Assembly: GCA_023434825.1 (NCBI GenBank) | Contig: JAEYSH010000161.1 | Coordinates: 1 to 7,096, forward strand | DNA length: 7,096 nt | From: Methanobacteriota archaeon | Lineage (GTDB): Archaea; Methanobacteriota; Methanobacteria; Methanobacteriales; Methanobacteriaceae | Reading direction: 5' to 3' | Shown: one piece after another, positions 1 to 5,619 of the stretch | How positions within the stretch are numbered: position 1 is the stretch's first letter | Layout: each line of letters starts with the position of its first letter | Translations under genes and position numbers: made by a program | Notes under the pieces: generated by a model | The model's database searches: none | What the model saw: the letters and a program-made list of their open reading frames with translations, nothing else | Told to the model about the DNA's origin: nothing

Positions 1-11
1 ACAAAATTTTT

Positions 12-36
12 TTTATATGTTAACACATATTAACAT
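12..36 (+). promoter_or_regulatory. TATA box overlapped by a 7-6-7 inverted repeat (candidate operator)
   Basis: A T-rich run leads into a TATA-like element (TTTTATAT, about 11-18). It overlaps a perfect inverted repeat, ATGTTAA (17-23), 6-bp spacer, TTAACAT (30-36). With an archaeal start site about 25 bp past the TATA box (near 40), the palindrome would lie between TATA and transcription start, a common place for archaeal repressors to bind. The adjacent gene encodes a DNA-binding protein, so autoregulation is a reasonable inference. The repeat is visible in the sequence; its operator role is not proven. Confidence 0.5.
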
Positions 37-60
37 TGATAATAATTTAAGGTGTTATAT

Positions 61-519
61 TTGGTAAAAGAGATTCATTGGGATGGGGCATTATCTGAAG
101 AGATTATTATGGATCTCATGGATAAAAATCAGGATTTAGAAACAATAAGATTGAAAGAAGATGTTTATTTTAAGATGCCTAATGATTTTTTCAAATTATT
201 AAGTGAAAGAGGCGTTAAAGTTAGGCCGATTGCTAAAAGAGGAAGGCCAAAAAAATATGAAGAAATCGAAATTAAATTAATTCAAAAAATGTTGGATAAT
301 GGAACCCCTCCAAAAGAAATTTCTGATCTGCTAAGGATACCTTTAAAATCTGTTTATTATCTTAAAAAAGATAGTTTAAAGAGAGGGAGACGCAGTAAAT
401 ATTCATTAGATACTAAAAATAAAGTTAAAATGTTATATGCAGAAGGAGTATCTACAGCTAAAATATCAGAGGATATGAACATTCCACGAAGAACTATTTA
501 TGATATTTTGAAGGAATAA
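61..519 (+). CDS. Small DNA-binding protein with two tandem Hin-like helix-turn-helix units
   Basis: Probable DNA-binding regulator of 152 residues. After an unrecognised N-terminal part (1-58) come two units that align without gaps at an offset of 48 residues. Each begins with a basic arm (KRGRPKKY at 59-66, KRGRRSKY at 107-114) and continues with a helix-turn-helix. Shared positions include G81/G129, I87-S88/I135-S136, I93-P94/I141-P142 and Y99/Y147. The arm plus HTH resembles the C-terminal DNA-binding domain of Hin-type resolvases, where a GRP arm enters the minor groove; RGRP is also an AT-hook core. No recombinase catalytic domain is present, so a transcription factor or nucleoid role is more likely than recombination. 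I chose the TTG at 61 because AGGTG (50-54) lies 6 bases before it; the in-frame GTG at 52 would sit inside that ribosome binding site. The target and physiological role are unknown. Confidence 0.75.
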   Translation: MVKEIHWDGALSEEIIMDLMDKNQDLETIRLKEDVYFKMPNDFFKLLSERGVKVRPIAKRGRPKKYEEIEIKLIQKMLDNGTPPKEISDLLRIPLKSVYYLKKDSLKRGRRSKYSLDTKNKVKMLYAEGVSTAKISEDMNIPRRTIYDILKE

Positions 520-580
520 ACTATAAGATATGAATTATTGCAAATTAAAGTAGAATAATAAGAATACAAAGCAAAATAAG

Positions 581-610
581 ATAAATATAACCCAAATAAA
601 TATAATCCAT
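581..610. repeat. Two-copy 15-bp tandem repeat
   Basis: ATAAATATAACCCAA (581-595) is followed directly by ATAAATATAATCCAT (596-610), with 13 of 15 positions identical. Each copy contains a TATA-like core, so the repeat could be a duplicated promoter element. It could also be chance in such AT-rich DNA, although the shared CC-containing ends make it less trivial. Confidence 0.5.
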
Positions 611-721
611 ATTTTTATAAACAGATTTATTCGGTTTAATTCTAAATTGTTATACATATATCCTACCGATTTTTAGATACTCATTTAATCTTAAGATTAT
701 TTTAAATAATTAATTATCAAT

Positions 722-753
722 AAAGATAATTTTTGATTTGGATTATCTTTTTT
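722..753 (+). terminator. Hairpin plus T-run resembling an intrinsic terminator
   Basis: AAAGATAAT (722-730) and ATTATCTTT (742-750) form a perfect 9-bp stem with an 11-base loop. The 3' arm runs into T748-T753. In archaea the U-tract is the main termination signal and hairpins are optional. The element is about 200 bases past the HTH gene's stop codon, so it may end a long 3' UTR of that gene or another transcript in the region. Confidence 0.45.
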
Positions 754-847
754 AGACGTAATAGGTTAAGTGAGTTATATTTGGATATTAATAGATCCAT
801 TAAGCTTTCAATTTTATTTTAATAACTTATTTGAATTTTTAAAGTGA

Positions 848-892
848 AATCCCTGGATAAGAAGGGGTTGGGAAAATTATTCTCCAGGGATT
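848..892. other. G+C-rich 10-bp inverted repeat in AT-rich spacer (possible structured RNA)
   Basis: AATCCCTGGA (848-857) and TCCAGGGATT (883-892) are perfectly complementary around a 25-base loop. The loop holds a purine-rich stretch with GGGG (864-867) and GGG (870-872). This is by far the most G+C-rich patch in the 828-bp spacer. Local G+C enrichment in an AT-rich archaeal genome is typical of structured RNAs. No T-run follows on either strand, so it is not a standard terminator. I found no box C/D motifs, no ACA box next to the stem and no CRISPR-type repeat. Its identity is unknown. Confidence 0.45.
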
Positions 893-1077
893 AATTATAC
901 TTGATTAACATCATATATAAATATTGTGAAAATATCTAATTAATCTCGAAAAATTAATAAATCATTAAAAATTACACAAGTAATTTAAATAAAACTATTA
1001 AATTTATTGTGAATTTATCTAAAAAAAATAATTTTAATATGCACAACTTAATTTATTTATTAAATTTCTTAGGTTAT

Positions 1078-1108
1078 TCTAATTTAAAATTAGATATGAA
1101 CATCTAAT
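1078..1108 (+). repeat. Overlapping inverted repeats able to form alternative hairpins
   Basis: Three related segments occur: TCTAAT (1078-1083), ATTAGAT (1089-1095) and ATCTAAT (1102-1108). The middle one can pair with the first (6 bp, 5-base loop) or with the third (7 bp, 6-base loop), but not with both. The second hairpin is followed at a short distance by TATTTTTAG. The arrangement is real in the sequence; a regulatory switch is speculation, because short AT-rich inverted repeats are common in such DNA. Confidence 0.35.
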
Positions 1109-1211
1109 GCTCTCTATTTTTAGTATCTGGCTATTTATGTCCAATTTTTTTTATTATAGAAAAATTTTTATTAATAGATTATTCAATGGAAATGAATTTT
1201 TTAAGATAAAC

Positions 1212-1218
1212 TTATATA
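1212..1218 (+). promoter_or_regulatory. Candidate TATA box for the histidine kinase gene
   Basis: TTATATA preceded by GATAAAC gives a good archaeal box A with a plausible purine-rich BRE. It would place transcription start near 1240 and leave a leader of about 115 bases. A closer alternative is the pair of TTATAAT motifs at 1273-1279 and 1283-1289, which would give a leader of about 40-60 bases. Confidence 0.4.
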
Positions 1219-1356
1219 TTGGTATTTACTTACATTTGACATGATAGGACATCATTTTCTGATATTTAGAGGTTATAATCTATTATAATGTCCATAACAT
1301 TCATAAACATGTTTTAGTATTAAAAATAAGTAATTTATATTAAAAATTTGATTATT

Positions 1357-3450
1357 ATGAAGCATAAAACGTTTGGAAATTCTATTTCATTAAATAATGT
1401 CTTTTTTATAGCTTTAATTGTATTATTATCATTTATAATTGTTTTACTGATCTCTAGGAATTATAATCTAAATGGTTTGTTAGGTGCTATAGGTATTATA
1501 TCAGTAAATATAGTCACTTTATGTATTTTAGTTTATGCTGCCAAGATATCAAAGGAAAGAGCTGATAAGTTCTTTTATGTCTGGTTATTTTTCGCCTTAG
1601 CCCTATTTTTCTGGATAATGGGGGATACTTTCTGGTCATTTAATTATTTGTTCCAATCATCTTTATTTAATGATGGTTTAGTTTTCATTCCTTATTTGGC
1701 AAGGATTTTTTTTATAATTATAGCGCTTTCTTTTATATCTAAACCCGCATTAAACGTTTTTTTAATTAACCAACGTAGAATCGAAATTTTAATGTTAATT
1801 ATAATTGCTGCTATGTATTTATGGGCTTTTATTTTAGTACCTCTTTTAGAAATTAATGAAATTGATTTTTTAAGTTTAGTAATGTTAATATTTTATCAAG
1901 TACTTTTCTTCGCTTTACTTTATTTAACGTTATTTGCAGCATTTTTTTATAAATCTAAATCGTTTAAAGGTACTTTTAACTTAATTATATTTAGTTCGGT
2001 ATTCCAGCTTATTGGAACTGTTATTTATGGTTATGAGCTCATTATGAATTTCTATCCTGGAGGAGGAATAGAAGATGTTATATGGGTTTCTTCAAGTCTT
2101 TTAATAGCTTTAGCAGCATATTCTTTCATTAAAATGCCGGATTTAAACGTTATAAATGAAAGAAAACTAAAGACAAAATTTAATATTTTGGGTAATTCAG
2201 TATCCATATTAGCCGCAACTGCATATGCAGTCGTAATATGGAGTTACTTCTATAACAATATTCATTTTGGATTTATAATTCTATGTACTGGAGTATTGGT
2301 AGCTTTAGCTCTTTTTCGTCAGTTTTTAGCAGACAAATATATTGAACAGTCTCAAAATCTGCTTAAAAATAGTGAGAAAAAGTTTCGGGCTGTTTATGAG
2401 TATGCTAATGACGGTATAATCCTTATTAATAAGAATGGCGATATTTTATCGTGGAATAGGGGCGCTACTGAAATTTTTGGATACACGCAGCAAGAAATTG
2501 TAAAAATAGGGGTGGATGAGATTATTCCTCCTGAATATCGCCATATAATATCTTATTTATTAGATAATGAGCTATTAAATAGTGATCTTGTGAAAAATGG
2601 AAAAGTATCTAGAGAAGTTTTAGAAAATGATGATATTAAGTCAGAATTTTTAAATGATGATCCTGGTGATATAGATTTTAATATTAATGAGGCTTTTGGC
2701 ATCAGAAAAGGTGGAGAAAGATTTCCTTTAGAGTATTCTGTTTCGCATTGGTATGTTGATGGTGATTTGTATATTGCATTTTTTGTCCGTGATATTACTG
2801 AAAGAAGGGAAGCTGAAGAAAAGATTAGAAAATCTTTAGAGGAAAAAAGTGTTCTGCTTAAAGAGATTCATCATAGGGTTAAAAATAATTTGCATATTGT
2901 TTCCAGTCTTTTAAATATTGAAAGCAGGTATATTGAGAATAAGAATGATTTGAAGATTATTCGCGAAGGTCAGGATCGGGTGCATGCCATGGCGTTAATT
3001 CATAAAAAGTTATATGAATCTGATGACCTTTCAAATATCCTGTTTGCGGAATATATTGAAACGCTGGCATTAGAAATCATTGATTCTTATGGTATTAATG
3101 ACAATATTGATTTAGAAGTACATATTGATGATATACCCTTAAATATTGATCAGATTATTCCTTATGGTTTGATAATAAATGAACTCATTACTAATTCGAT
3201 AAAATATGCATTCCCTGATGGAAATGGTAAAATTTCAATTAAATTAACTTCTGAGGGTTTAAATAATGTTTTAACAGTATCTGATAATGGTATTGGATTA
3301 CCTGAAGATTTAGATATAAATAAAACTCGTTCTCTTGGCTTAAGACTTGTAAGAATATTAACCCGTCAACTTAAGGGTATAATGGAAGTAGAACGAACTG
3401 GAGGGACAACATTTAAAATGAAAACTCCTTTAATTAAAGATGATGAATAA
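1357..3450 (+). CDS. Membrane sensor histidine kinase: 10-TM sensor, PAS, HisKA_2, HATPase_c
   Basis: A sensor kinase of about 697 residues; the numbering here counts from an upstream in-frame TTG at 1348. Roughly 10 hydrophobic segments fill residues 15-335 and form an integral membrane sensor with no large external loop. A PAS domain follows (about 342-485, ending DITERREAEEKI). The HisKA_2 dimerisation and phosphoacceptor motif is KEIHHRVKNNL, with adjacent histidines 508 and 509. The ATPase domain has the N-box (NELITNSIKYAFP from N611), the G1 box (DNGIG from D646) and a G2-like SLGLRLV around G664. All residues needed for kinase activity appear present. The PAS domain carries an acidic insertion of about 35-40 residues (about 410-448). 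The ATG at 1357 is preferred because TTG is rare and neither start has a clear ribosome binding site. The likely partner is the receiver protein 231 bp downstream. The stimulus is unknown. Confidence 0.9.
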   Translation: MKHKTFGNSISLNNVFFIALIVLLSFIIVLLISRNYNLNGLLGAIGIISVNIVTLCILVYAAKISKERADKFFYVWLFFALALFFWIMGDTFWSFNYLFQSSLFNDGLVFIPYLARIFFIIIALSFISKPALNVFLINQRRIEILMLIIIAAMYLWAFILVPLLEINEIDFLSLVMLIFYQVLFFALLYLTLFAAFFYKSKSFKGTFNLIIFSSVFQLIGTVIYGYELIMNFYPGGGIEDVIWVSSSLLIALAAYSFIKMPDLNVINERKLKTKFNILGNSVSILAATAYAVVIWSYFYNNIHFGFIILCTGVLVALALFRQFLADKYIEQSQNLLKNSEKKFRAVYEYANDGIILINKNGDILSWNRGATEIFGYTQQEIVKIGVDEIIPPEYRHIISYLLDNELLNSDLVKNGKVSREVLENDDIKSEFLNDDPGDIDFNINEAFGIRKGGERFPLEYSVSHWYVDGDLYIAFFVRDITERREAEEKIRKSLEEKSVLLKEIHHRVKNNLHIVSSLLNIESRYIENKNDLKIIREGQDRVHAMALIHKKLYESDDLSNILFAEYIETLALEIIDSYGINDNIDLEVHIDDIPLNIDQIIPYGLIINELITNSIKYAFPDGNGKISIKLTSEGLNNVLTVSDNGIGLPEDLDINKTRSLGLRLVRILTRQLKGIMEVERTGGTTFKMKTPLIKDDE

Positions 3451-3496
3451 ACTAGTAATATTAGTTAACTTATTACATGATATCCGAATAATTAAG

Positions 3497-3504
3497 TTTA
3501 TATA
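3497..3504 (+). promoter_or_regulatory. Consensus archaeal TATA box for the response regulator
   Basis: TTTATATA is an exact match to the archaeal box A consensus. A second, TTTATATC, lies at 3511-3518. Either predicts transcription start near 3525-3545 and a leader of roughly 135-160 bases before the ATG at 3682, long for an archaeal mRNA. Confidence 0.5.
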
Positions 3505-3624
3505 CTTATATTTATATCTTAATATTAAATAATAATATATTTAAACAAGTTAAAATCCATTATATTCATTAAATTAACAATTAATACTATCAAATTCACA
3601 TTTATAATCTAGAAGAAGGGAACT

Positions 3625-3646
3625 CTAAAAATTATTAAAATTTTAG
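3625..3646 (+). promoter_or_regulatory. Leader hairpin upstream of the response regulator start
   Basis: CTAAAA (3625-3630) pairs with TTTTAG (3641-3646), with two further inner pairs after an A-A mismatch. The hairpin is flanked by purine-rich, SD-like tracts (GAAGAAGGGA before, GAAAGGGA after) and lies about 35 bases before the start codon. It could affect translation, but the stem is weak and AT-only apart from one pair. Confidence 0.3.
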
Positions 3647-3669
3647 TTGAAAGGGAAAAAAATTTTTAT

Positions 3670-3674
3670 GGTGG
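3670..3674 (+). promoter_or_regulatory. Ribosome binding site of the response regulator
   Basis: GGTGG lies 7 bases before the ATG at 3682 and matches part of the GGAGGTGA consensus. An ATG at 3668 and a GTG at 3671 are out of frame with the regulator, so the start at 3682 is well supported. Confidence 0.6.
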
Positions 3675-3681
3675 AAAAAGC

Positions 3682-4080
3682 ATGGCTAATGAAAGAATAT
3701 TAGTAGTCGAAGACGAAGAAATAACAGCAGAAGACATAAAAGATACATTAGAAGAACTTGGTTATGAAGTACCTATAACTGTCCCATCTGGTGAAGAAGC
3801 TATTGAAAAAGTTGAAGAAATTCAGCCAGATTTAATTTTAATGGATATTGCTCTTGAAGGTAAAATAGATGGTATAGATGCAGCAGAAGAAATCAAAAAA
3901 GCATACGATATTCCTATAATTTTCCTTACTGCATATTCCGATGAAAAAACAATAGAAAGAGTTAAAAATACCAAACCTGAGGCTTATATTTTAAAAGAAC
4001 CATTCAGTATGCTTTATAAACCATTCAAACCGGATGAATTAAAAGGCATAATTGAAATCACGTTACATAAATATAAATAA
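3682..4080 (+). CDS. Receiver-only response regulator with an insertion at the conserved Lys-Pro
   Basis: A 132-residue, soluble, CheY-like receiver with no output domain. The acidic Mg2+ pocket is E10-D11, the phosphoacceptor is D55 (LILMDIAL), and the switch threonine is T83 (FLTAYSD). K105 lies 22 residues after T83, the standard spacing for the conserved lysine. Normally a Lys-Pro-Phe follows directly; here the sequence is K-E-P-F-S-M-L-Y-K-P-F, an 8-residue insertion containing a second K-P-F (K113). At DNA level the 9-mer AACCATTCA recurs exactly 21 bp apart (3998 and 4019), which looks like a tandem duplication. It follows the sensor kinase gene on the same strand and is its probable phosphorylation partner. 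Without an output domain it must act by protein contact or as a relay. The protein is strongly acidic. Confidence 0.9.
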   Translation: MANERILVVEDEEITAEDIKDTLEELGYEVPITVPSGEEAIEKVEEIQPDLILMDIALEGKIDGIDAAEEIKKAYDIPIIFLTAYSDEKTIERVKNTKPEAYILKEPFSMLYKPFKPDELKGIIEITLHKYK

Positions 4081-4086
4081 ACATCA

Positions 4087-4100
4087 TTTTTTTTATTTTT
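4087..4100 (+). terminator. Poly-T terminator after the response regulator
   Basis: Eight T, one A and five T begin 6 bases past the stop codon, a typical archaeal U-tract terminator. A weak 5-bp hairpin (ATCTA 4116-4120, TAGAT 4129-4133) followed by more T may act as a backup. Together they separate the two-component genes from pyrF. Confidence 0.6.
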
Positions 4101-4155
4101 GACTAATTCTTAAATATCTAAACTTTTCTAGATTTTTACTTTTTAATATAATTTT

Positions 4156-4166
4156 TTTAAATATAA
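4156..4166 (+). promoter_or_regulatory. Candidate TATA box of pyrF
   Basis: TTTAAATATAA lies about 40-50 bases before the pyrF ATG. A start site about 25 bases on would give a short leader of about 20 bases. No Shine-Dalgarno sequence is visible before this ATG, which is compatible with a short-leader transcript. Confidence 0.45.
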
Positions 4167-4204
4167 TTGGAAAATCATTTAAACTAATCTAACTAATTAA
4201 AATT

Positions 4205-4852
4205 ATGGAAGTAAAAAATGATATTATTCTGGCATTAGATGTTTTAAATATGGAAGAGGCATTAAATATAGTTGAAAGTGTTTCTAAATATTTAGATACA
4301 ATTAAAATAGGATACCCTCTTGTTTTAAGTGAAGGTCCAGAATCAATAACCTTTATTAAGGAAAATTTTGACGTTAAAGTAATAGCAGATTTTAAAGTAG
4401 CAGATATTCCAGAAACAAATGAAAAAATTGCTAATTTAACCTTTGAAGCTGGAGCAGATGCTCTAATTGTACATGGATTTGTTGGTGAAGATAGTGCAAA
4501 AGCTTGCATGGATTCAGCAAAAATTTACAAAAAGGAAATATTTCTTTTAACTGAAATGTCCCATCCTGGAGCTGCAATGTTTTTACAGCCTCATGCAGAG
4601 GATATTGCACATATGGGTGTTAAAATGGGCATAAAAAATTATGTTGGTCCTTCAACAAAACTGGATCGCTTAAAAAAGATTAGAAATGTTATAGGAAATG
4701 AATCATTCCTTATTTCTCCTGGTGTAGGTACCCAGGGTGGAGATCCAAAGGGAACATTAGAATTTGCTGATGCATTAATTGTTGGAAGGTCAATATATCT
4801 TTCAAATGACCCTGAAGGTGCTGTTGAGGATATAATTAGAAGAATTCAATAA
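4205..4852 (+). CDS. pyrF: Orotidine 5'-phosphate decarboxylase
   Basis: Converts orotidine 5'-monophosphate to UMP and CO2, the last step of de novo UMP synthesis, in the cytoplasm. It is a 215-residue TIM-barrel enzyme. The signature DFKVADIPETN is present and every known active-site residue of the Methanothermobacter enzyme is found at a constant offset of 8: D12, K34, D62, K64, D67 (charged catalytic network), S119 (EMSHPG), Q177 (GTQGGDP) and R195 (VGRS). The enzyme should therefore be active. The N-terminus is a few residues shorter than in Methanothermobacter (about 228 residues from memory), and no upstream in-frame start is apparent. It is transcribed alone, converging with the minus-strand cluster. 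An open frame on the opposite strand inside it is a composition artefact. Confidence 0.96.
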   Translation: MEVKNDIILALDVLNMEEALNIVESVSKYLDTIKIGYPLVLSEGPESITFIKENFDVKVIADFKVADIPETNEKIANLTFEAGADALIVHGFVGEDSAKACMDSAKIYKKEIFLLTEMSHPGAAMFLQPHAEDIAHMGVKMGIKNYVGPSTKLDRLKKIRNVIGNESFLISPGVGTQGGDPKGTLEFADALIVGRSIYLSNDPEGAVEDIIRRIQ

Positions 4853-4895
4853 TATCTTTTAATTATCTTACGTCTTTACAATAATTTTAAGATAT
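4852..4895 (+). terminator. Long hairpin at the 3' end of pyrF
   Basis: ATATCTT (4852-4858) pairs with AAGATAT (4889-4895), and AATTAT (4861-4866) pairs with ATAATT (4881-4886), separated by two T-T mismatches. This gives a 13-pair interrupted stem with a 14-base loop starting at the pyrF stop codon. It lies between convergent genes and could stabilise or define the pyrF mRNA 3' end. There is no T-run right after it, so it is not a classical terminator. Confidence 0.4.
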
Positions 4896-4948
4896 GGCAT
4901 TAAACTTCAAATCTGTAGATTCACAAGTATTAGTAGCTTTTTAGTGGA

Positions 4949-5539
4949 TTATTCTATTTCTTTACTATAAATTTTATCGTATATAGCGTCAAACTTCAAA
5001 CCGGCAAATTCATAGGCCATTTCAAATGTTAAAAACAAAATCAATGTTTGTAACGCCATAAAATGAACGCCATAAATCTGAAAAGCTGGATAAAAGCTTT
5101 TTATTATTCCAAAAAGTGCAAGAATTAGGATTGCAGTTTTAAGAGCAAATCTATACTCAAAAAAAGTCTCTAAAATTTTACTTTTTTGATAAACTCTTTT
5201 ATTATCGTTACCAATTTCATCAATATAAGCTGCGATTGTACATATTAACAGTGTTCCTATTCCAATTGCAGGAAAACCAATTAAAAATGCAATTAATATG
5301 AATATAAATGCTGTTACTATGTGATTGATGCAGTTAATCTTTTTTGCAAGAAAAGTACCAATAAAGATTCCAAAGAATATGTAAGCAGCATCAAGGCTCA
5401 CTGTAACAAGATAACCAAGGAATAATCCACATAAAACTCCTGCAAGCATTCCGAAGAACTTATTATTCTTTTTATCGTGCATATCATCAGATATTTTCAT
5501 AAAAAATCCTGATAATGGGTATAGCAATATTTCTAACAC
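4949..5539 (-). CDS. Conserved-looking small integral membrane protein of unknown function
   Basis: A 196-residue protein with about 5-6 hydrophobic segments (about 28-48, 50-66, 71-88, 89-105, 131-149, 157-180). I do not recognise the family with confidence. Two acidic patches stand out: SDDMHDKKNN (residues 17-26) after a short N-terminal hydrophobic stretch, and YIDEIGNDNK (105-114) between membrane segments. They loosely recall the two Asp motifs of UbiA-type prenyltransferases, but the protein is much shorter than those enzymes. The GTG start is well supported: GGAG (5547-5550 on the + strand) lies 7 bases before it. It follows the deoxyhypusine synthase gene by 80 bp on the same strand and may be co-transcribed or use the TATA box at 5594-5602. 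A transporter, prenyl-lipid enzyme or structural role is all possible. Confidence 0.8.
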   Translation of the reverse strand: MLEILLYPLSGFFMKISDDMHDKKNNKFFGMLAGVLCGLFLGYLVTVSLDAAYIFFGIFIGTFLAKKINCINHIVTAFIFILIAFLIGFPAIGIGTLLICTIAAYIDEIGNDNKRVYQKSKILETFFEYRFALKTAILILALFGIIKSFYPAFQIYGVHFMALQTLILFLTFEMAYEFAGLKFDAIYDKIYSKEIE

Positions 5540-5546
5540 GTTAATT

Positions 5547-5550
5547 CTCC
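5547..5550 (-). promoter_or_regulatory. Ribosome binding site deciding the GTG start of the membrane protein
   Basis: On the minus strand GGAG is followed by 7 bases and then GTG at 5539-5537. This is the clearest Shine-Dalgarno core in the window and supports a GTG rather than a later ATG (M14) as start. Confidence 0.65.
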
Positions 5551-5593
5551 ATTAAATAGAAATAGATATCTAAATTAATTATCCTATAAAAAA

Positions 5594-5602
5594 GATATAA
5601 AA
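5594..5602 (-). promoter_or_regulatory. Candidate TATA box upstream of the membrane protein gene
   Basis: The minus strand reads TTTTATATC about 55 bases before the GTG start, within the 80-bp gap after the deoxyhypusine synthase gene. It could provide a separate promoter with a leader of about 30 bases. AT-rich composition makes chance matches likely. Confidence 0.35.
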
Positions 5603-5619
5603 TTATATTAATCTACTAT

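Larger units (their letters stand above)
520..1347. other. 828-bp AT-rich intergenic region with no recognisable gene
   Basis: Stops are dense in all frames and I see no coding segment of useful length and no tRNA or rRNA. The stretch does contain several discrete elements, listed separately: a 15-bp tandem repeat, a terminator-like hairpin, a G+C-rich inverted repeat, nested small inverted repeats, and the probable promoter of the downstream kinase gene. Its length and its isolated G+C-rich hairpin leave room for a small non-coding RNA, which cannot be confirmed from sequence alone. Confidence 0.7.
3451..3681. other. Intergenic spacer between kinase and response regulator
   Basis: Very AT-rich, with no gene. 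It starts with a weak hairpin just after the kinase stop codon (AACTA and TAGTT around TAATATTA). It then holds the TATA boxes of the regulator and a leader hairpin, listed separately. The spacer suggests that the two genes are not simply co-transcribed with tight coupling. Confidence 0.6.

Noticed and set aside
61..519. Resolvase, invertase or transposon-encoded recombinase
   Set aside because: Only the DNA-binding part resembles Hin. There is no serine recombinase catalytic domain and I see no flanking terminal inverted repeats or target-site duplication.
848..892. CRISPR repeat, insertion-sequence end or C/D or H/ACA guide RNA
   Set aside because: The element occurs once, has no spacer array or transposase nearby, and lacks box C/D motifs and an ACA next to the stem.
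520..1347. Decayed protein-coding gene in the long spacer
   Set aside because: Stop codons are dense in every frame and no translated fragment resembles a known protein. The composition is typical of intergenic DNA.
4189..4509. 106-codon open frame on the minus strand over the start of pyrF
   Set aside because: It lies antisense to an unmistakable pyrF. Its product is rich in Ser, Ile and Thr without recognisable motifs, as expected for a shadow frame.
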